A program made the translations under genes and the position numbers. From a virus, in IMG/VR virus record IMGVR_UViG_3300023175_000181, positions 1-25,403 of that record: a stretch of DNA of 25,403 nt; one strand, given 5' to 3'. The notes beneath the pieces are model-generated. The model saw only the letters and a program-made list of their open reading frames with translations, did no database searches and was not told the origin of the DNA. This document shows, one piece after another, positions 1 to 8,875 of this stretch (positions are counted from its first letter, which is position 1; each line of letters begins with the position of its first letter).

Positions 1-2354
1 TAAGCAGAAGCTGTTCTCCAAAGATAGCCAATGCCAATCTTTGTGGGAACTAAAACGTCTTCAAAGGTATTGTTTCCAACCTGTCCGTACTCGTTAGACC
101 CCCAAGCGAACATTTCTCCTAGAGAATTTATTGCTATGTTGTGAGAAGTGCCACAGAAAACTTTTTCCCAATTCTTGGCAACACCAATCTTTTTGGGTTT
201 TATGTGACTTATTCTAGTTCCATTGCCTAGCTGGCCATTAAGATTTCCTCCCCAAGTATATAATTCGCCATCCATAGAAATAGCAGCGCTGTGGTAAGAT
301 CCAGCAGCTACCATCTTCCATCTTATAGTATCATTGATTACTCTAGGATTGATGATATCAGTTTTAGTTCCATCGCCAAGCTGACCATCAGAGTTCCAGC
401 CCCATCCGAATAATCTACCAATAGAATCTATAGCAAGCGAATGAAAATCGCTAGAAGCTAATGATGCAATATTTGGCACATTAATTTGAGTTAGAGCGGA
501 AGAAGAAGTTCTAGTGGTATCAAACCCTAATTGGAAGTTTCCGTTATAGCCCCAAGTAAAAACACTATTGTAAGTTGGTTCTGGCTCTAAAGTGGTTGTA
601 GTTGTGGTACTAGTAGTAGTGCTAGTAGTTGTCGTTGTTTGGCAATCACTATAAATTGGACAGCCATCATAAGTACCACCATCGTTAATGATGTCTGTTA
701 TAGTTCTCACTTGTCCCTGAGAACAAGGCGCAGGAGTTGTGCAGTCTGGAGGCCAAGTCGTGGTCGTTGTTGGCTCAGGAGTAGTTTCAAAAGATTGTAT
801 TCTTACGCGCTTCCAACCCTCTGAGGTTTTAAAGTAAGCCCAATAATCATCGATAGCAAAAGATCCAACATCACCGGCAGACAAGGGATCAGAAATTGTG
901 TTATACTTTGCGTAGGAATTTCCACTAGGAGCAAATATGAGATTTTGTAGAGAAATATTTTTATACTTCGAATCACTACTATCCCAAATAACCAATGTGT
1001 CTGAACCATCTGTTTCTTCTGGGCTAGAGATGTCATCGTAGGAATTATAAGAGGTTATATTAATATCAGACGTATAAATAACGCCAGACATGGTTGTTGA
1101 GCTAGAAGAAGAGTAATATAGAACGTCTGGAGCGTCTTGTGGGACGGTAAAAAGTATAGCGCCACTATCTGTGCCGTTATTAGCAACTCCGCTGTTGTAA
1201 ATATTTAGATTATCTGCGCTGGGACTGGTTTTAATGAAGAAGGGATAGCCATTTGTATCAACATTAAAAATGTATTTCAAGCCTTTTTGTAAATTTATGC
1301 TTGGATTTACTGAAGAGTTAGTTCCAGCGCCAGAGAAAACATATTCTTCGTTGATTTGATTTATGTTAAAAGAATTTAAGCCATCGTCAATGGCAGAGCG
1401 TAAAGAGCCTGAAGCTGTTATTAAGTTTTCATTTTGTGAAATATCGCCAGCTTCAAAGTCGGAACGAAGTAGCCCAGAAGCCTCTGTAAGATCATTTCGC
1501 AGAACGCCAGAAACATCATTAAGGTTTGATATGCTTACATATAAAGAGCTGAGATCTGGGATATCATCAATATTTATTGTTCTAAAAATTGGATAATCAT
1601 CGGCGCATGGACCACTACAAGTGCCGCTTCCGGGTCCAGCAAGAAAAGTTCCCTCTGGCTGTCTTTTGAACAATATGATATTATCAACAGTACCGCTTAA
1701 TTCAATTACGTCGTGAATTAAAGTATTATTGTCTAATTGGTTTGGCTCAAAGTGAACCAGCTGACTACCGCCAGTATAGTTAATATCTCCGTCGTTTGCG
1801 GGAGGAAAAACAACACCGCTAGGCCCAACATAAAATCCAGAAGCTTGAACAGAAGATTCGTTAACGCTACCTCCGATATCTATAGCGTAATCAGGGTATG
1901 ATTTTTTTATACCTAAGCGCTTATGGTTAAAATCCCAAATAATCTCGCTATCATAGTTTAATATGTTTGAAGAAGACCAGAATGCTAGACCACTACTTTG
2001 AGGAAAATTTAAATCAGCAACCCCAGAGCCAATATAAACAGAATGAGTAGAAGGATAAGTAACATAAACTTCTTTTGCGCCATCAGTAAAGGGAACCTTT
2101 GCGTGGTTTGGTTCACTGCTCTTAAATGGCATTCTAACAATGGACTGGCTAGATAGTCCGACGCTAAAGATACCTGAACCAATTTCATAGTTTATTCCAT
2201 TGGTGGCTGCGTAAAATAATATATCTCCATCCTGATATGCGGAGCCAAAAGAGCTAAAGCCATTAGCAGCGCCAGATAATTCAAAGTCTGAAGTACCTGT
2301 GGTCCAGCTAATTTCTTTAATTCTGTCTGAAAGTATAATAAGATTATCTGACAT
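1..2354 (-). CDS. RCC1-repeat virion/tail-fibre protein, C-terminus cut off by window edge
   Basis: An open frame runs leftward from ATG 2354 (AGGGG 7 bases upstream) to the window edge without a stop, giving at least 784 residues. Residues 1-110 match the N-terminal region common in phage tail fibres (DRIKEISWTTGTSDFEL, then GDILFYA, then VYVTYPS). Residues about 265-320 repeat an asGxLRsD pattern typical of trimeric coiled coil. Residues about 334-430 look like a small beta-sandwich resembling a cupredoxin-like fold (KYIFNVDTNGYPFFIK). Two Thr-rich linkers, near 531 and 570-588, flank a short Cys-containing segment. From about 595 onward there are at least four RCC1/BLIP-II-type blade repeats (WGWNSDGQLGDGT, WGGNLNGQLGNGT, WGSNEYGQVGNNT). 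These repeats build beta-propellers that bind proteins or other ligands. I infer a virion surface or receptor-binding role. The family recognition is firm; the binding target is unknown. Confidence 0.8.
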   Translation of the reverse strand, partial: MSDNLIILSDRIKEISWTTGTSDFELSGAANGFSSFGSAYQDGDILFYAATNGINYEIGSGIFSVGLSSQSIVRMPFKSSEPNHAKVPFTDGAKEVYVTYPSTHSVYIGSGVADLNFPQSSGLAFWSSSNILNYDSEIIWDFNHKRLGIKKSYPDYAIDIGGSVNESSVQASGFYVGPSGVVFPPANDGDINYTGGSQLVHFEPNQLDNNTLIHDVIELSGTVDNIILFKRQPEGTFLAGPGSGTCSGPCADDYPIFRTINIDDIPDLSSLYVSISNLNDVSGVLRNDLTEASGLLRSDFEAGDISQNENLITASGSLRSAIDDGLNSFNINQINEEYVFSGAGTNSSVNPSINLQKGLKYIFNVDTNGYPFFIKTSPSADNLNIYNSGVANNGTDSGAILFTVPQDAPDVLYYSSSSSTTMSGVIYTSDINITSYNSYDDISSPEETDGSDTLVIWDSSDSKYKNISLQNLIFAPSGNSYAKYNTISDPLSAGDVGSFAIDDYWAYFKTSEGWKRVRIQSFETTPEPTTTTTWPPDCTTPAPCSQGQVRTITDIINDGGTYDGCPIYSDCQTTTTTSTTTSTTTTTTLEPEPTYNSVFTWGYNGNFQLGFDTTRTSSSALTQINVPNIASLASSDFHSLAIDSIGRLFGWGWNSDGQLGDGTKTDIINPRVINDTIRWKMVAAGSYHSAAISMDGELYTWGGNLNGQLGNGTRISHIKPKKIGVAKNWEKVFCGTSHNIAINSLGEMFAWGSNEYGQVGNNTFEDVLVPTKIGIGYLWRTASA

Positions 2355-2367
2355 TATTGCCCCTTAG

Positions 2368-3321
2368 TTATGGTGCGGATGTCGTTGTTGCTAGTGAGTC
2401 TGGCTGTTCGTTGTCGTGAGACAGGCCGAATATGACTAAATCATTAACTTTAGAGTTTACGTATTCGCCGTTGTCATTTCTTACGACGAACGTGACATAG
2501 TTAGTGGCTCTTTCAATCACTCCAACTGTGTTTAAATCGAAGTCAACATTGCTTGAATTGTCAGTTGTACTATTGCTGGAACCAATCGCAACGTAAGGAA
2601 GTGGAATGCTGTCTTTAAAATAAATAACAAACTTTCCATCACCAGTAGATTGAATATCAGCGATGTTAAAAGAAGCATTAACAACAATTGGTCCCGGAGT
2701 TGGGTCGCTAAGAGCGTGAGCGTCGAAAGTAACCCAAGCTTTGGCTACCCCCTTGGAGCTGCGCATTTGAGAGTTGTCATGATCAAACTGAGTATTGGTT
2801 TTATAACCAACGTGTAGAGTTTCATTATTGTCATCAACTGATACAAACTTTAAGCCTTTATCTGAACTTGAATTGCTGCCATCGTTACCCTCAGAATTTA
2901 ACCAGTAATTGTCTAAACCAAGGTTTCCCTGCATTTGTCTTTGCCCGTTTACATTTAAATACTGAGTATGCACATCTCCGATAGTCAAGTTAGCAAGTAA
3001 ATTGTGGTCAACGGCATCATTTCCGGGATATGGAACGAGCTGTATATTGTCACCCTCTTGATTGCCTCCAACGCTGGAAAACTGAACCCCAGACTCTGCT
3101 ATAAAAAGACCCTGAGCGCTACCAACAATTGCAGCTCTAACACTTGTTTGAAATGGATTAACGCTATTAAAATTGCTATTAGCAACGATGTGAGCTATGG
3201 ACTCAACTGTATTATCCATGTTCTCTCTAACGTCAGCTGCCGATATCAATCCAGCGTTGTTGTCTGCCAAATCGGCCCTTATAGATGCTTGCAAAACACC
3301 TTTGTCTTGAACTGTCGCCAT
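2368..3321 (-). CDS. Tail-fibre-like virion protein (317 aa)
   Basis: The start is supported by AAGGAG 8 bases before ATG 3321. Residues 8-42 share a pattern with the N-terminus of the 1038-aa fibre (I-x-ADLADNNAG-x-ISAADVRENM), which suggests a common docking segment. Residues 115-141 carry the HTQYLNVNGQRQMQGNL motif seen repeatedly in phage fibres. Residues 194-250 resemble the fibre module that begins KAWVxFD and continues ASFNIADIQSTGDGKFVIYF. The C-terminus ends in a short Thr-rich tail (LATTTSAP). It lies between a small possible connector gene and the RCC1-repeat fibre, 13 bases upstream of the latter, so the two are probably co-transcribed. I infer a structural fibre or baseplate-associated protein; no enzymatic motif is visible. 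Confidence 0.7.
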   Translation of the reverse strand: MATVQDKGVLQASIRADLADNNAGLISAADVRENMDNTVESIAHIVANSNFNSVNPFQTSVRAAIVGSAQGLFIAESGVQFSSVGGNQEGDNIQLVPYPGNDAVDHNLLANLTIGDVHTQYLNVNGQRQMQGNLGLDNYWLNSEGNDGSNSSSDKGLKFVSVDDNNETLHVGYKTNTQFDHDNSQMRSSKGVAKAWVTFDAHALSDPTPGPIVVNASFNIADIQSTGDGKFVIYFKDSIPLPYVAIGSSNSTTDNSSNVDFDLNTVGVIERATNYVTFVVRNDNGEYVNSKVNDLVIFGLSHDNEQPDSLATTTSAP

Positions 3322-3334
3322 TTAAAATCTCCTT

Positions 3335-3847
3335 TTATCTGAAATAATTTCCCCTATGATCATAATCGCTGTGAGTTCTTGCGACCACATCACTTCCGGG
3401 ACTATATGGACCAAGAATAGCTTGTCCACCCAAGCTTTTACCAGCAGTGTAATCTAGTGAAGCTTCTTCATACTTTGAACAATACTCTTGAAGTAGAATG
3501 TTTAAAGTGGAAGAAACGCCACGAAGATCTATTGAGGAAGGGCCGTCTTTTATTGCTATTGAATTTCCAGACTCCGCTTTGATTTCACTGCCAAGAATTA
3601 CGCAAGCTGTTTTTAGGCACAAGAGGGTAATAAAGTCATTATCTGATTTTTCTACTGGGTCGGGCGAAATCGTGCTATTTGGTATATCTATAACGTAATT
3701 TTCAGAAAATTCATTCTTGGACAAAACAAGCTGCGCCGAAACAGTAGCTGCTTGCTGTAGTCTTGAGTCTGTATATTTGTAGTTATTACTGTCTAGGTCA
3801 TTAAGCATATGACGAAGCATAATAGTTATATTAGTTTGCCAAGGCAT
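3335..3847 (-). CDS. Conserved-looking virion protein, possible head-tail connector (170 aa)
   Basis: This is a soluble 170-aa protein with no membrane segment and no catalytic motif that I recognise. Its N-terminal half is helical in character (TNITIMLRHMLNDL, LQQAATVSAQLVLSK). The middle has another helix (DFITLLCLKTACVILGSEI), and the C-terminus is Gly/Pro/Arg-rich (GGQAILGPYSP). A mostly helical protein of 150-200 aa in a structural module is typical of head-tail adaptor proteins, but that is an analogy from size and context only. The Shine-Dalgarno is weak (AGGG, 9 bases). A candidate promoter with TATAAT on the minus strand lies 33 bases upstream, so this gene may start a new transcript with the 317-aa and RCC1 fibre genes downstream. 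Confidence 0.6.
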   Translation of the reverse strand: MPWQTNITIMLRHMLNDLDSNNYKYTDSRLQQAATVSAQLVLSKNEFSENYVIDIPNSTISPDPVEKSDNDFITLLCLKTACVILGSEIKAESGNSIAIKDGPSSIDLRGVSSTLNILLQEYCSKYEEASLDYTAGKSLGGQAILGPYSPGSDVVARTHSDYDHRGNYFR

Positions 3848-3878
3848 GTATTTAATCCCTAAAAAGTGGTTTGTAATA

Positions 3879-3905
3879 GATTATACACTGTTTTTCGCTA
3901 AAAAC
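3879..3905 (-). promoter_or_regulatory. Candidate phage (late) promoter, AGTGTATAATC type
   Basis: Read on the minus strand, the site contains GCGAAAAACAGTGTATAATC, with the -10-like TATAAT at 3885-3880. It is nearly the same as the site at 21185-21213 (GCGTTAAAATAGTGTATAATC). Both lack a good -35 hexamer and both sit just before a leftward gene. It overlaps the stop codon of the 1038-aa fibre gene. Recognition by the phage sigma factor is an inference. Confidence 0.5.
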
Positions 3906-6900
3906 TTACAAGCGCGTTGAATTCGTTACTGACCCATATTGGCCTGTATTCTGAGCCAATTCTAATCGCAACAACATAATCTCCCTTTTTTATTGTTAGA
4001 TTAGGATCTCTGTTATGCACGGTAATTAAAGATCCTTGCAAGTCCATTATGGACCCATATGTGGGCATATTAATACTTTCTGGCCTAGAAATCGTAGAAG
4101 TACAAGAACCTTCAACTAAAAGTGACTGTAGAGAGGAATTTATATCAGATTGTTTGGATTCTAAATCTTGTATTTTATTTGAATCTGAAGAATTCATGAA
4201 ACTTCCATCGCTGAAACAAATCCCTCCTTTTAGCTTGAGATTTCCAGAAAGTTCAGCAAATGGACCATCAACCTCAATATATGAAGTTGGATTTGTCATC
4301 GCTGGATCTTCGTGGTTTAGCTCCAGTAAAGTTTTGCTGAAATTTCCCGAAAAATTAAACTTAAAAGAATAGTCTGGATAATTAGATCCGCCAATATCCA
4401 TAACTTCTATTGAATTGGAGTTAATTTTTAAGGATTCGCTATTAGTTGAATTATTGATCTCTAATAATCCATTGTTTGGCAATTGTAGCTTTTTATTTTC
4501 GTTATTTGGACCAAGAATGCCTTTGAGAAGAATATGATCATCGTCTAGTCCTAGTAGAAAATTAAAATCACTGTTAACACTAAGACCTACTCCGTCTGTA
4601 CCTATGCATATATTGTGTCTAGAATTTTTATTATTCATCAAAGACTGATATCCGATGGCGACGTTGTTGCTTCCTGTCGTGAGAGACTTTCCGGCTTCGG
4701 AGCCATATGCGGTATTAAAAGAGCCTTCTGAGATTTGATTTAATGAATTAAAGCCTAAGCCAGTATTGTTATTAGAAGAATGTTCTTTTTTGTTGTCAAA
4801 AGAGTTTAAGCCGCCAGCAACATTTGTATTATTGATAAAAAGAAGACCATCAGAAGAATTCATGCTAGTAGTAATCATATCAAAAATATTTCCACTACTA
4901 TCTATGAAAAACAAGCTTGACGATTGAATATCTCCTACTATCTTCTCTTTTGTGAAAATTGCGCCATAGCCAGAAGCTGCAACGGGACTAGAAGCAGAGT
5001 GAACAAGCCCAATAGAAGAAGATTTGTTCACCAAATCTCCAATATTAACAGAAAAATTGTGAGTACCGCTAGTATTATTAAATAAATCTAAATTATGATC
5101 AGTTAACCTAGCGGCTGTAACGTCATTGTATCTCAAATGTAAAGCGTTGTTGCAAATGATTTCTGATGATCCTCGATTGTTGGTCTCTAATTGTAATTTG
5201 GCAATCTTATTTGGACCAGTAGTATTTACTCTAACTGCGCATGAATCTTGAATGGAAAAATCTGCCGTAGATTTAGGTATATAATTTTCTTTATCTGTTA
5301 TTGCAAATATATTAGAAGAGCTATCTCTATTTACTACTAAGTGATTGATGGGAACCCTTCTGTAAACGCTTGTGGAAAAATTTCCGTTAGAATCAACAGA
5401 AGTCATTGAAGATTGTACTTGGTCAGAAAATGGTGAGAATGATTTTATGGAAAAGCAAGACCTTGAAGGAGAATTTACGACTGAGTTATTAATGATGGAA
5501 GATGTGGCTGATTTGTTTTCGTACTCAAGCTCAAATCCAATATAATAGCCCTCGTTGGCGGCGTTGTCGCTGCCATATGCGCTGCTGAAAAATCTTTGAG
5601 CAATGACAGAATTTTCTTGAGCAGGTGTTAGAAAAGAAGTTATAAGGCTTGAACCCTGAGAAGCAAAGTTGTAGTTACCAAAACCAAGTGTATTGTTATC
5701 GCCATAAGTCTTTTCCCCAAAATAAAAATAATCATCACGAATGGATAGAATATTATCTGATTCTGGTTTTTCTAATTTAATTTCAAAAGACTCGAAAGAA
5801 TGTAAATTATTAGCTTTTATGTAAGCATCTGGTGGAAGTTCTAAGCTAATATTAGATTTCCAGAAAGGTATATCAGAAGACTTTGTGTCTAATAATAAAT
5901 CAAAAGTATCTCCAGAATCAACATGTACTCTAAGGCCAGCTCCATCTACTTGCCTTTTTGTTAAATATGGTATAAGGTTGTTAGAAGTTTCTGCTAAAAA
6001 ATAATCATAAAGAGAATAAGAGCCGCCAGCATCTAAAATTACTTCTTCTGGCTTCGCAGCTAAATTTATGGTCTTATTAAGATAATGAGACTGATGAATA
6101 AACTCAGCATTCTGTATAACTGCGGTATTATTTACAAGTAAATTATCGGTGTATAGGTAATTAAGGCTGTTAGAGAGAGAGCCAATATTATAATTGCTAT
6201 CATGCTCTGGAACTAAATCAAAATTAAAGTATACATTGTCACTATTAGAAAACTTCCGAGTAGAGGACAAGAATATGTTGGAAGCAAACAGATTTTTCCA
6301 AATGAGTTCATGAGAGCCAATATCAAAATCTTCATTAGTTGAAGGAGAAATAGATCCGCTAACCTGTAGCTTGGCATTGCCTACAAAGTCGTTAGTATTA
6401 ATTGCAAGGATATTTTGCTGCAAATCTCCACGAAGCAATGGAGTAAAATTTGAGCCATCAACATCGCTGCATAAAACTCCACTATCAATAGGCGCAGAAC
6501 CTAAATAAAACTGATAGCTGTCATTTCCTGATATGTAATAACCAGCCCCGTGGCCAATGGAAATGTTGAAGTCGCCCTCTTTATTAGAAATAAGACCAAA
6601 ATTTCCAATAGAAACGTTACCAGAACCAGAAACATTAGCGGCTAAAGTGTCATGGCCAACAGAAACGTTATCAGATCCGTAAATATTTGTACGAAGAGAC
6701 TGGGAACCTATAGCTGTATTTCTGTGGCCCTTAAAGTTTAATCTAAGAGCAGAAAAGCCAAAAGCTGAGTTGTCTTCACTTTCGTAGTTTGGGAAACCAG
6801 ATCTTTCTATAGCCCTCTGACCAAATATTGATGTTCGCGTATTTGGGGTTTTGGCGTTTTTGGATCTAATATCTAAATCAGAAAATAATTCTGGTAAAGA

Positions 6901-7014
6901 ATCTAGAACGTCTAAAAGATTATGCCTTACATGGTAGGGGGTTATAGACTCGTTGGAATTATCACTAAGCTCATTTAATATATTATTAACCAACTGTGGC
7001 TTGGATAGAAGCAT
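3898..7014 (-). CDS. Large tail-fibre protein with two blocks of YadA-head-like repeats (1038 aa)
   Basis: ATG 7014 is preceded by AAGGAAG. The first 45 residues share the docking-type pattern of the 317-aa protein (ILNELSDNSNESITPYHVRHNL). Residues about 70-175 and about 740-820 are two blocks of a short repeat built on GxxNxxIG or NTAIGSQSL (RNTAIGSQSL, DNVSVGHDTL, GNVSIGNFGL; then FNTAYGSEAG, NNVAIGYQSL). Such repeats form left-handed beta-rolls in trimeric adhesins and are also found in phage fibres. Between them are Ser/Asn-rich beta-type sequences. The last about 100 residues include a possible trimeric coiled coil (NKIQDLESKQSDINSSLQSLL) and a small globular end. The gene is 17 bases downstream of the 230-aa tail protein. 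I infer a trimeric fibre or appendage; the ligand is unknown. Confidence 0.75.
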   Translation of the reverse strand: MLLSKPQLVNNILNELSDNSNESITPYHVRHNLLDVLDSLPELFSDLDIRSKNAKTPNTRTSIFGQRAIERSGFPNYESEDNSAFGFSALRLNFKGHRNTAIGSQSLRTNIYGSDNVSVGHDTLAANVSGSGNVSIGNFGLISNKEGDFNISIGHGAGYYISGNDSYQFYLGSAPIDSGVLCSDVDGSNFTPLLRGDLQQNILAINTNDFVGNAKLQVSGSISPSTNEDFDIGSHELIWKNLFASNIFLSSTRKFSNSDNVYFNFDLVPEHDSNYNIGSLSNSLNYLYTDNLLVNNTAVIQNAEFIHQSHYLNKTINLAAKPEEVILDAGGSYSLYDYFLAETSNNLIPYLTKRQVDGAGLRVHVDSGDTFDLLLDTKSSDIPFWKSNISLELPPDAYIKANNLHSFESFEIKLEKPESDNILSIRDDYFYFGEKTYGDNNTLGFGNYNFASQGSSLITSFLTPAQENSVIAQRFFSSAYGSDNAANEGYYIGFELEYENKSATSSIINNSVVNSPSRSCFSIKSFSPFSDQVQSSMTSVDSNGNFSTSVYRRVPINHLVVNRDSSSNIFAITDKENYIPKSTADFSIQDSCAVRVNTTGPNKIAKLQLETNNRGSSEIICNNALHLRYNDVTAARLTDHNLDLFNNTSGTHNFSVNIGDLVNKSSSIGLVHSASSPVAASGYGAIFTKEKIVGDIQSSSLFFIDSSGNIFDMITTSMNSSDGLLFINNTNVAGGLNSFDNKKEHSSNNNTGLGFNSLNQISEGSFNTAYGSEAGKSLTTGSNNVAIGYQSLMNNKNSRHNICIGTDGVGLSVNSDFNFLLGLDDDHILLKGILGPNNENKKLQLPNNGLLEINNSTNSESLKINSNSIEVMDIGGSNYPDYSFKFNFSGNFSKTLLELNHEDPAMTNPTSYIEVDGPFAELSGNLKLKGGICFSDGSFMNSSDSNKIQDLESKQSDINSSLQSLLVEGSCTSTISRPESINMPTYGSIMDLQGSLITVHNRDPNLTIKKGDYVVAIRIGSEYRPIWVSNEFNALVSF

Positions 7015-7031
7015 AAATCACTTCCTTTTTT

Positions 7032-7724
7032 TTAGTGAATGCTAATTTCAAGAGAGTTGGTATCAAACTTAATGCTATCTCCAGCAAAAACGTATCTAGG
7101 GTTATTAAGTTCCGCATAAAGTAATAGATTTCCAGACTGATGATCTGGGCTGTCCAAAATAGCTACTCCAGAAACCCAACCCCAGTCAGTCAGAGCGGTG
7201 TCGAATACTAACTGTGTAGTATTTTTAATAAACCCATTACCTTCGTACATTGTATAGCCCGGATTTGACTCACCGCTTGCTGTTAAGCTGTGAGGACCAA
7301 AAAATGAAATTCCGGGATATTCTGAAAAAGTGTATTCGTCTGCCGTTTTGGCATTATTGACTGCATCTATGTCATTATTTGTAGCGGTAGATTCAGATAA
7401 GTAAAGAGGATAAAAATAACCAGAAGATGGTACATCCTCAGTAAAAACTGTAAAAGCTGTAATGTCATCGAAACCAGATCTTCCCCAATGAGAATTTCCA
7501 TTGACAGAAGGATTTCCTAGACTTATTCTGTTATAATTCGTGCTAACAGAAACAGAGTCAAGCTGACTTGAAACTGGAATTTCTGGAATTGTAGATCCAG
7601 AGTCGTTGTCTTGCGGTACGCCACTAGTTAAAGCTATGGAAATATTTTCAGGCTTAGAAAAAACTTCCGTCCTAAATAGATGTGTCAATATGCCAGATTC
7701 TAAATAATCTGATAAAGCTGCCAT
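7032..7724 (-). CDS. Minor tail / structural protein (230 aa)
   Basis: The N-terminus (LSDYLESGILTHLFRTEVFS, then ENISIALTSG) matches a pattern common in phage proteins annotated as minor tail or fibre-associated, where an SxYLExxLLxHxF helix is followed by a beta strand. The rest is beta-rich and Gly/Ser/Asn-rich (YNRISLGNPSVNG, GFDDITAFTVFTEDV, WGWVSGVAILDS). The C-terminus (FAGDSIKFDTNSLEISIH) also fits that family, in which the last strand often reads as an AGDSIxF element. It is the first gene after the hairpin that follows the capsid gene and just precedes the 1038-aa fibre, so it may join fibre to particle. The structural assignment is fairly safe; the exact position in the virion is not known. 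Confidence 0.65.
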   Translation of the reverse strand: MAALSDYLESGILTHLFRTEVFSKPENISIALTSGVPQDNDSGSTIPEIPVSSQLDSVSVSTNYNRISLGNPSVNGNSHWGRSGFDDITAFTVFTEDVPSSGYFYPLYLSESTATNNDIDAVNNAKTADEYTFSEYPGISFFGPHSLTASGESNPGYTMYEGNGFIKNTTQLVFDTALTDWGWVSGVAILDSPDHQSGNLLLYAELNNPRYVFAGDSIKFDTNSLEISIH

Positions 7725-7775
7725 ATTTTAGCTCCAATTCATGATTCCTTTGGTGATAAATGCCCATTAAGGAAT

Positions 7776-7802
7776 AAGCCACCCCCTGACCGAAGGTGGC
7801 TT
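7776..7802. terminator. Hairpin terminator after the capsid gene (bidirectional-looking)
   Basis: A perfect 8-bp stem, AAGCCACC (7776-7783) and GGTGGCTT (7795-7802), encloses an 11-base loop. On the plus strand it runs into TTTTT; on the minus strand it is preceded by AAAAA and followed by TTATTCCTT. It sits 38 bases past the capsid stop codon, so it probably ends or attenuates leftward transcription there. Confidence 0.7.
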
Positions 7803-7839
7803 TTTCCATATGATAACAAGAAAAGAAATAATGATTCTA

Positions 7840-8847
7840 TTAGAAAGAACCGAGAATAACTCTTCTGTTGTCAAGAACACCAAAGCCAAGTTCGGCCCAG
7901 CCGTAATAGCCAGCTCTTTGCTGACGATGCAGGGTTGGGTCTTCAAAAACTTGGAGCTGTTCTTTAACTGGCATGACGAAGCTATCATTCGACGACTGGT
8001 CTAAGCCAACGACTAATTCAGCATCGTTGCTTTCGACGGAACCGCCAAGGTCGCTGGTAAAGAACGACTGATACTCTTGGCCTTCGCCAAGTTCGTCAAG
8101 GTCATGAACATTAACGCCAAAGATTCTAGTCAATGGAGCGCCGCCTTCTGGTGCGGAATAGATTTCACGACGAGTAACCTCGTCAACCTGATCCAAGCCC
8201 CAGTTTCTGATGTCTTCCAAAGCTTCTGGCGAAACGTAGAGGTCAGTAAGACGACCACGACCAACAGATGCCGAGTTTCCACCGGAATTACGACGCATGA
8301 CAGTTTGCATTAATGAAACAAGCCTCTTTGTGAAGAGGCCTTCGGTTGCATCACCATCATAAACAAGAATGTTACGATCAACGCCAGCTGCAAGAAGCGT
8401 GTGCCAGCCGTCGTCGTTCATCTTCTTTACGAAGCCAGCTTCCATGACCTGCATGGCACGACCAACAATATCCCAACGAGCTTCACGAGCGTAACGCAGA
8501 AGATAATCTACGGACGAGGCAATGCTATAAGTTGGAATCATCACATAGTCGCCTTCAACCGAACGCTCTGGAATTCTACCATGACCGGGATTTGTATAAG
8601 CGACATGTTCGCCTTCAAGGCCCGGGCTGATAAGATCAAGAGGGAATTCAGTTGTTGAGCCTGACTCAACATTGATGGTTTCGAAAATATTACCAAGGAT
8701 GTTGCCAACCAAGACACCCTTACGAAGAGGTAATTCTAAAGCTTTGGCAAACTCTCTCTGAGCAGCCTGAGCTACGTTAACATCGGCATCACCTGATTTA
8801 CGCAGGAGATTGATGAATTCATCACTAGGTCTTTCTGTAATAGGCAT
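7840..8847 (-). CDS. Major capsid protein, HK97-fold type
   Basis: At 335 aa this has the usual size of an HK97-fold coat protein. It also has the usual layout. A helical N-arm (residues 1-40) comes first, followed by a strand pair in the FETINVESGSTTEFPLDL region. An E-loop-like stretch follows around VAYTNPGHGRIPERSVEGDYV. A long spine helix then runs through DYLLRYAREARWDIVGRAMQ and VMEAGFVKKMNDDGW, and the C-terminal part has beta-rich P and A domains. AAAGGAG lies about 9 bases before the ATG at 8847. It comes directly after the decoration protein and the protease-scaffold, which is the standard head-gene order, and is followed by a terminator. No long cleavable N-terminal delta domain is obvious, consistent with the separate scaffold. 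The family call rests on gene order and overall pattern, not on a database match. Confidence 0.85.
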   Translation of the reverse strand: MPITERPSDEFINLLRKSGDADVNVAQAAQREFAKALELPLRKGVLVGNILGNIFETINVESGSTTEFPLDLISPGLEGEHVAYTNPGHGRIPERSVEGDYVMIPTYSIASSVDYLLRYAREARWDIVGRAMQVMEAGFVKKMNDDGWHTLLAAGVDRNILVYDGDATEGLFTKRLVSLMQTVMRRNSGGNSASVGRGRLTDLYVSPEALEDIRNWGLDQVDEVTRREIYSAPEGGAPLTRIFGVNVHDLDELGEGQEYQSFFTSDLGGSVESNDAELVVGLDQSSNDSFVMPVKEQLQVFEDPTLHRQQRAGYYGWAELGFGVLDNRRVILGSF

Positions 8848-8875
8848 ATTAAATGTCTCCTTTATTTTTTATTAA

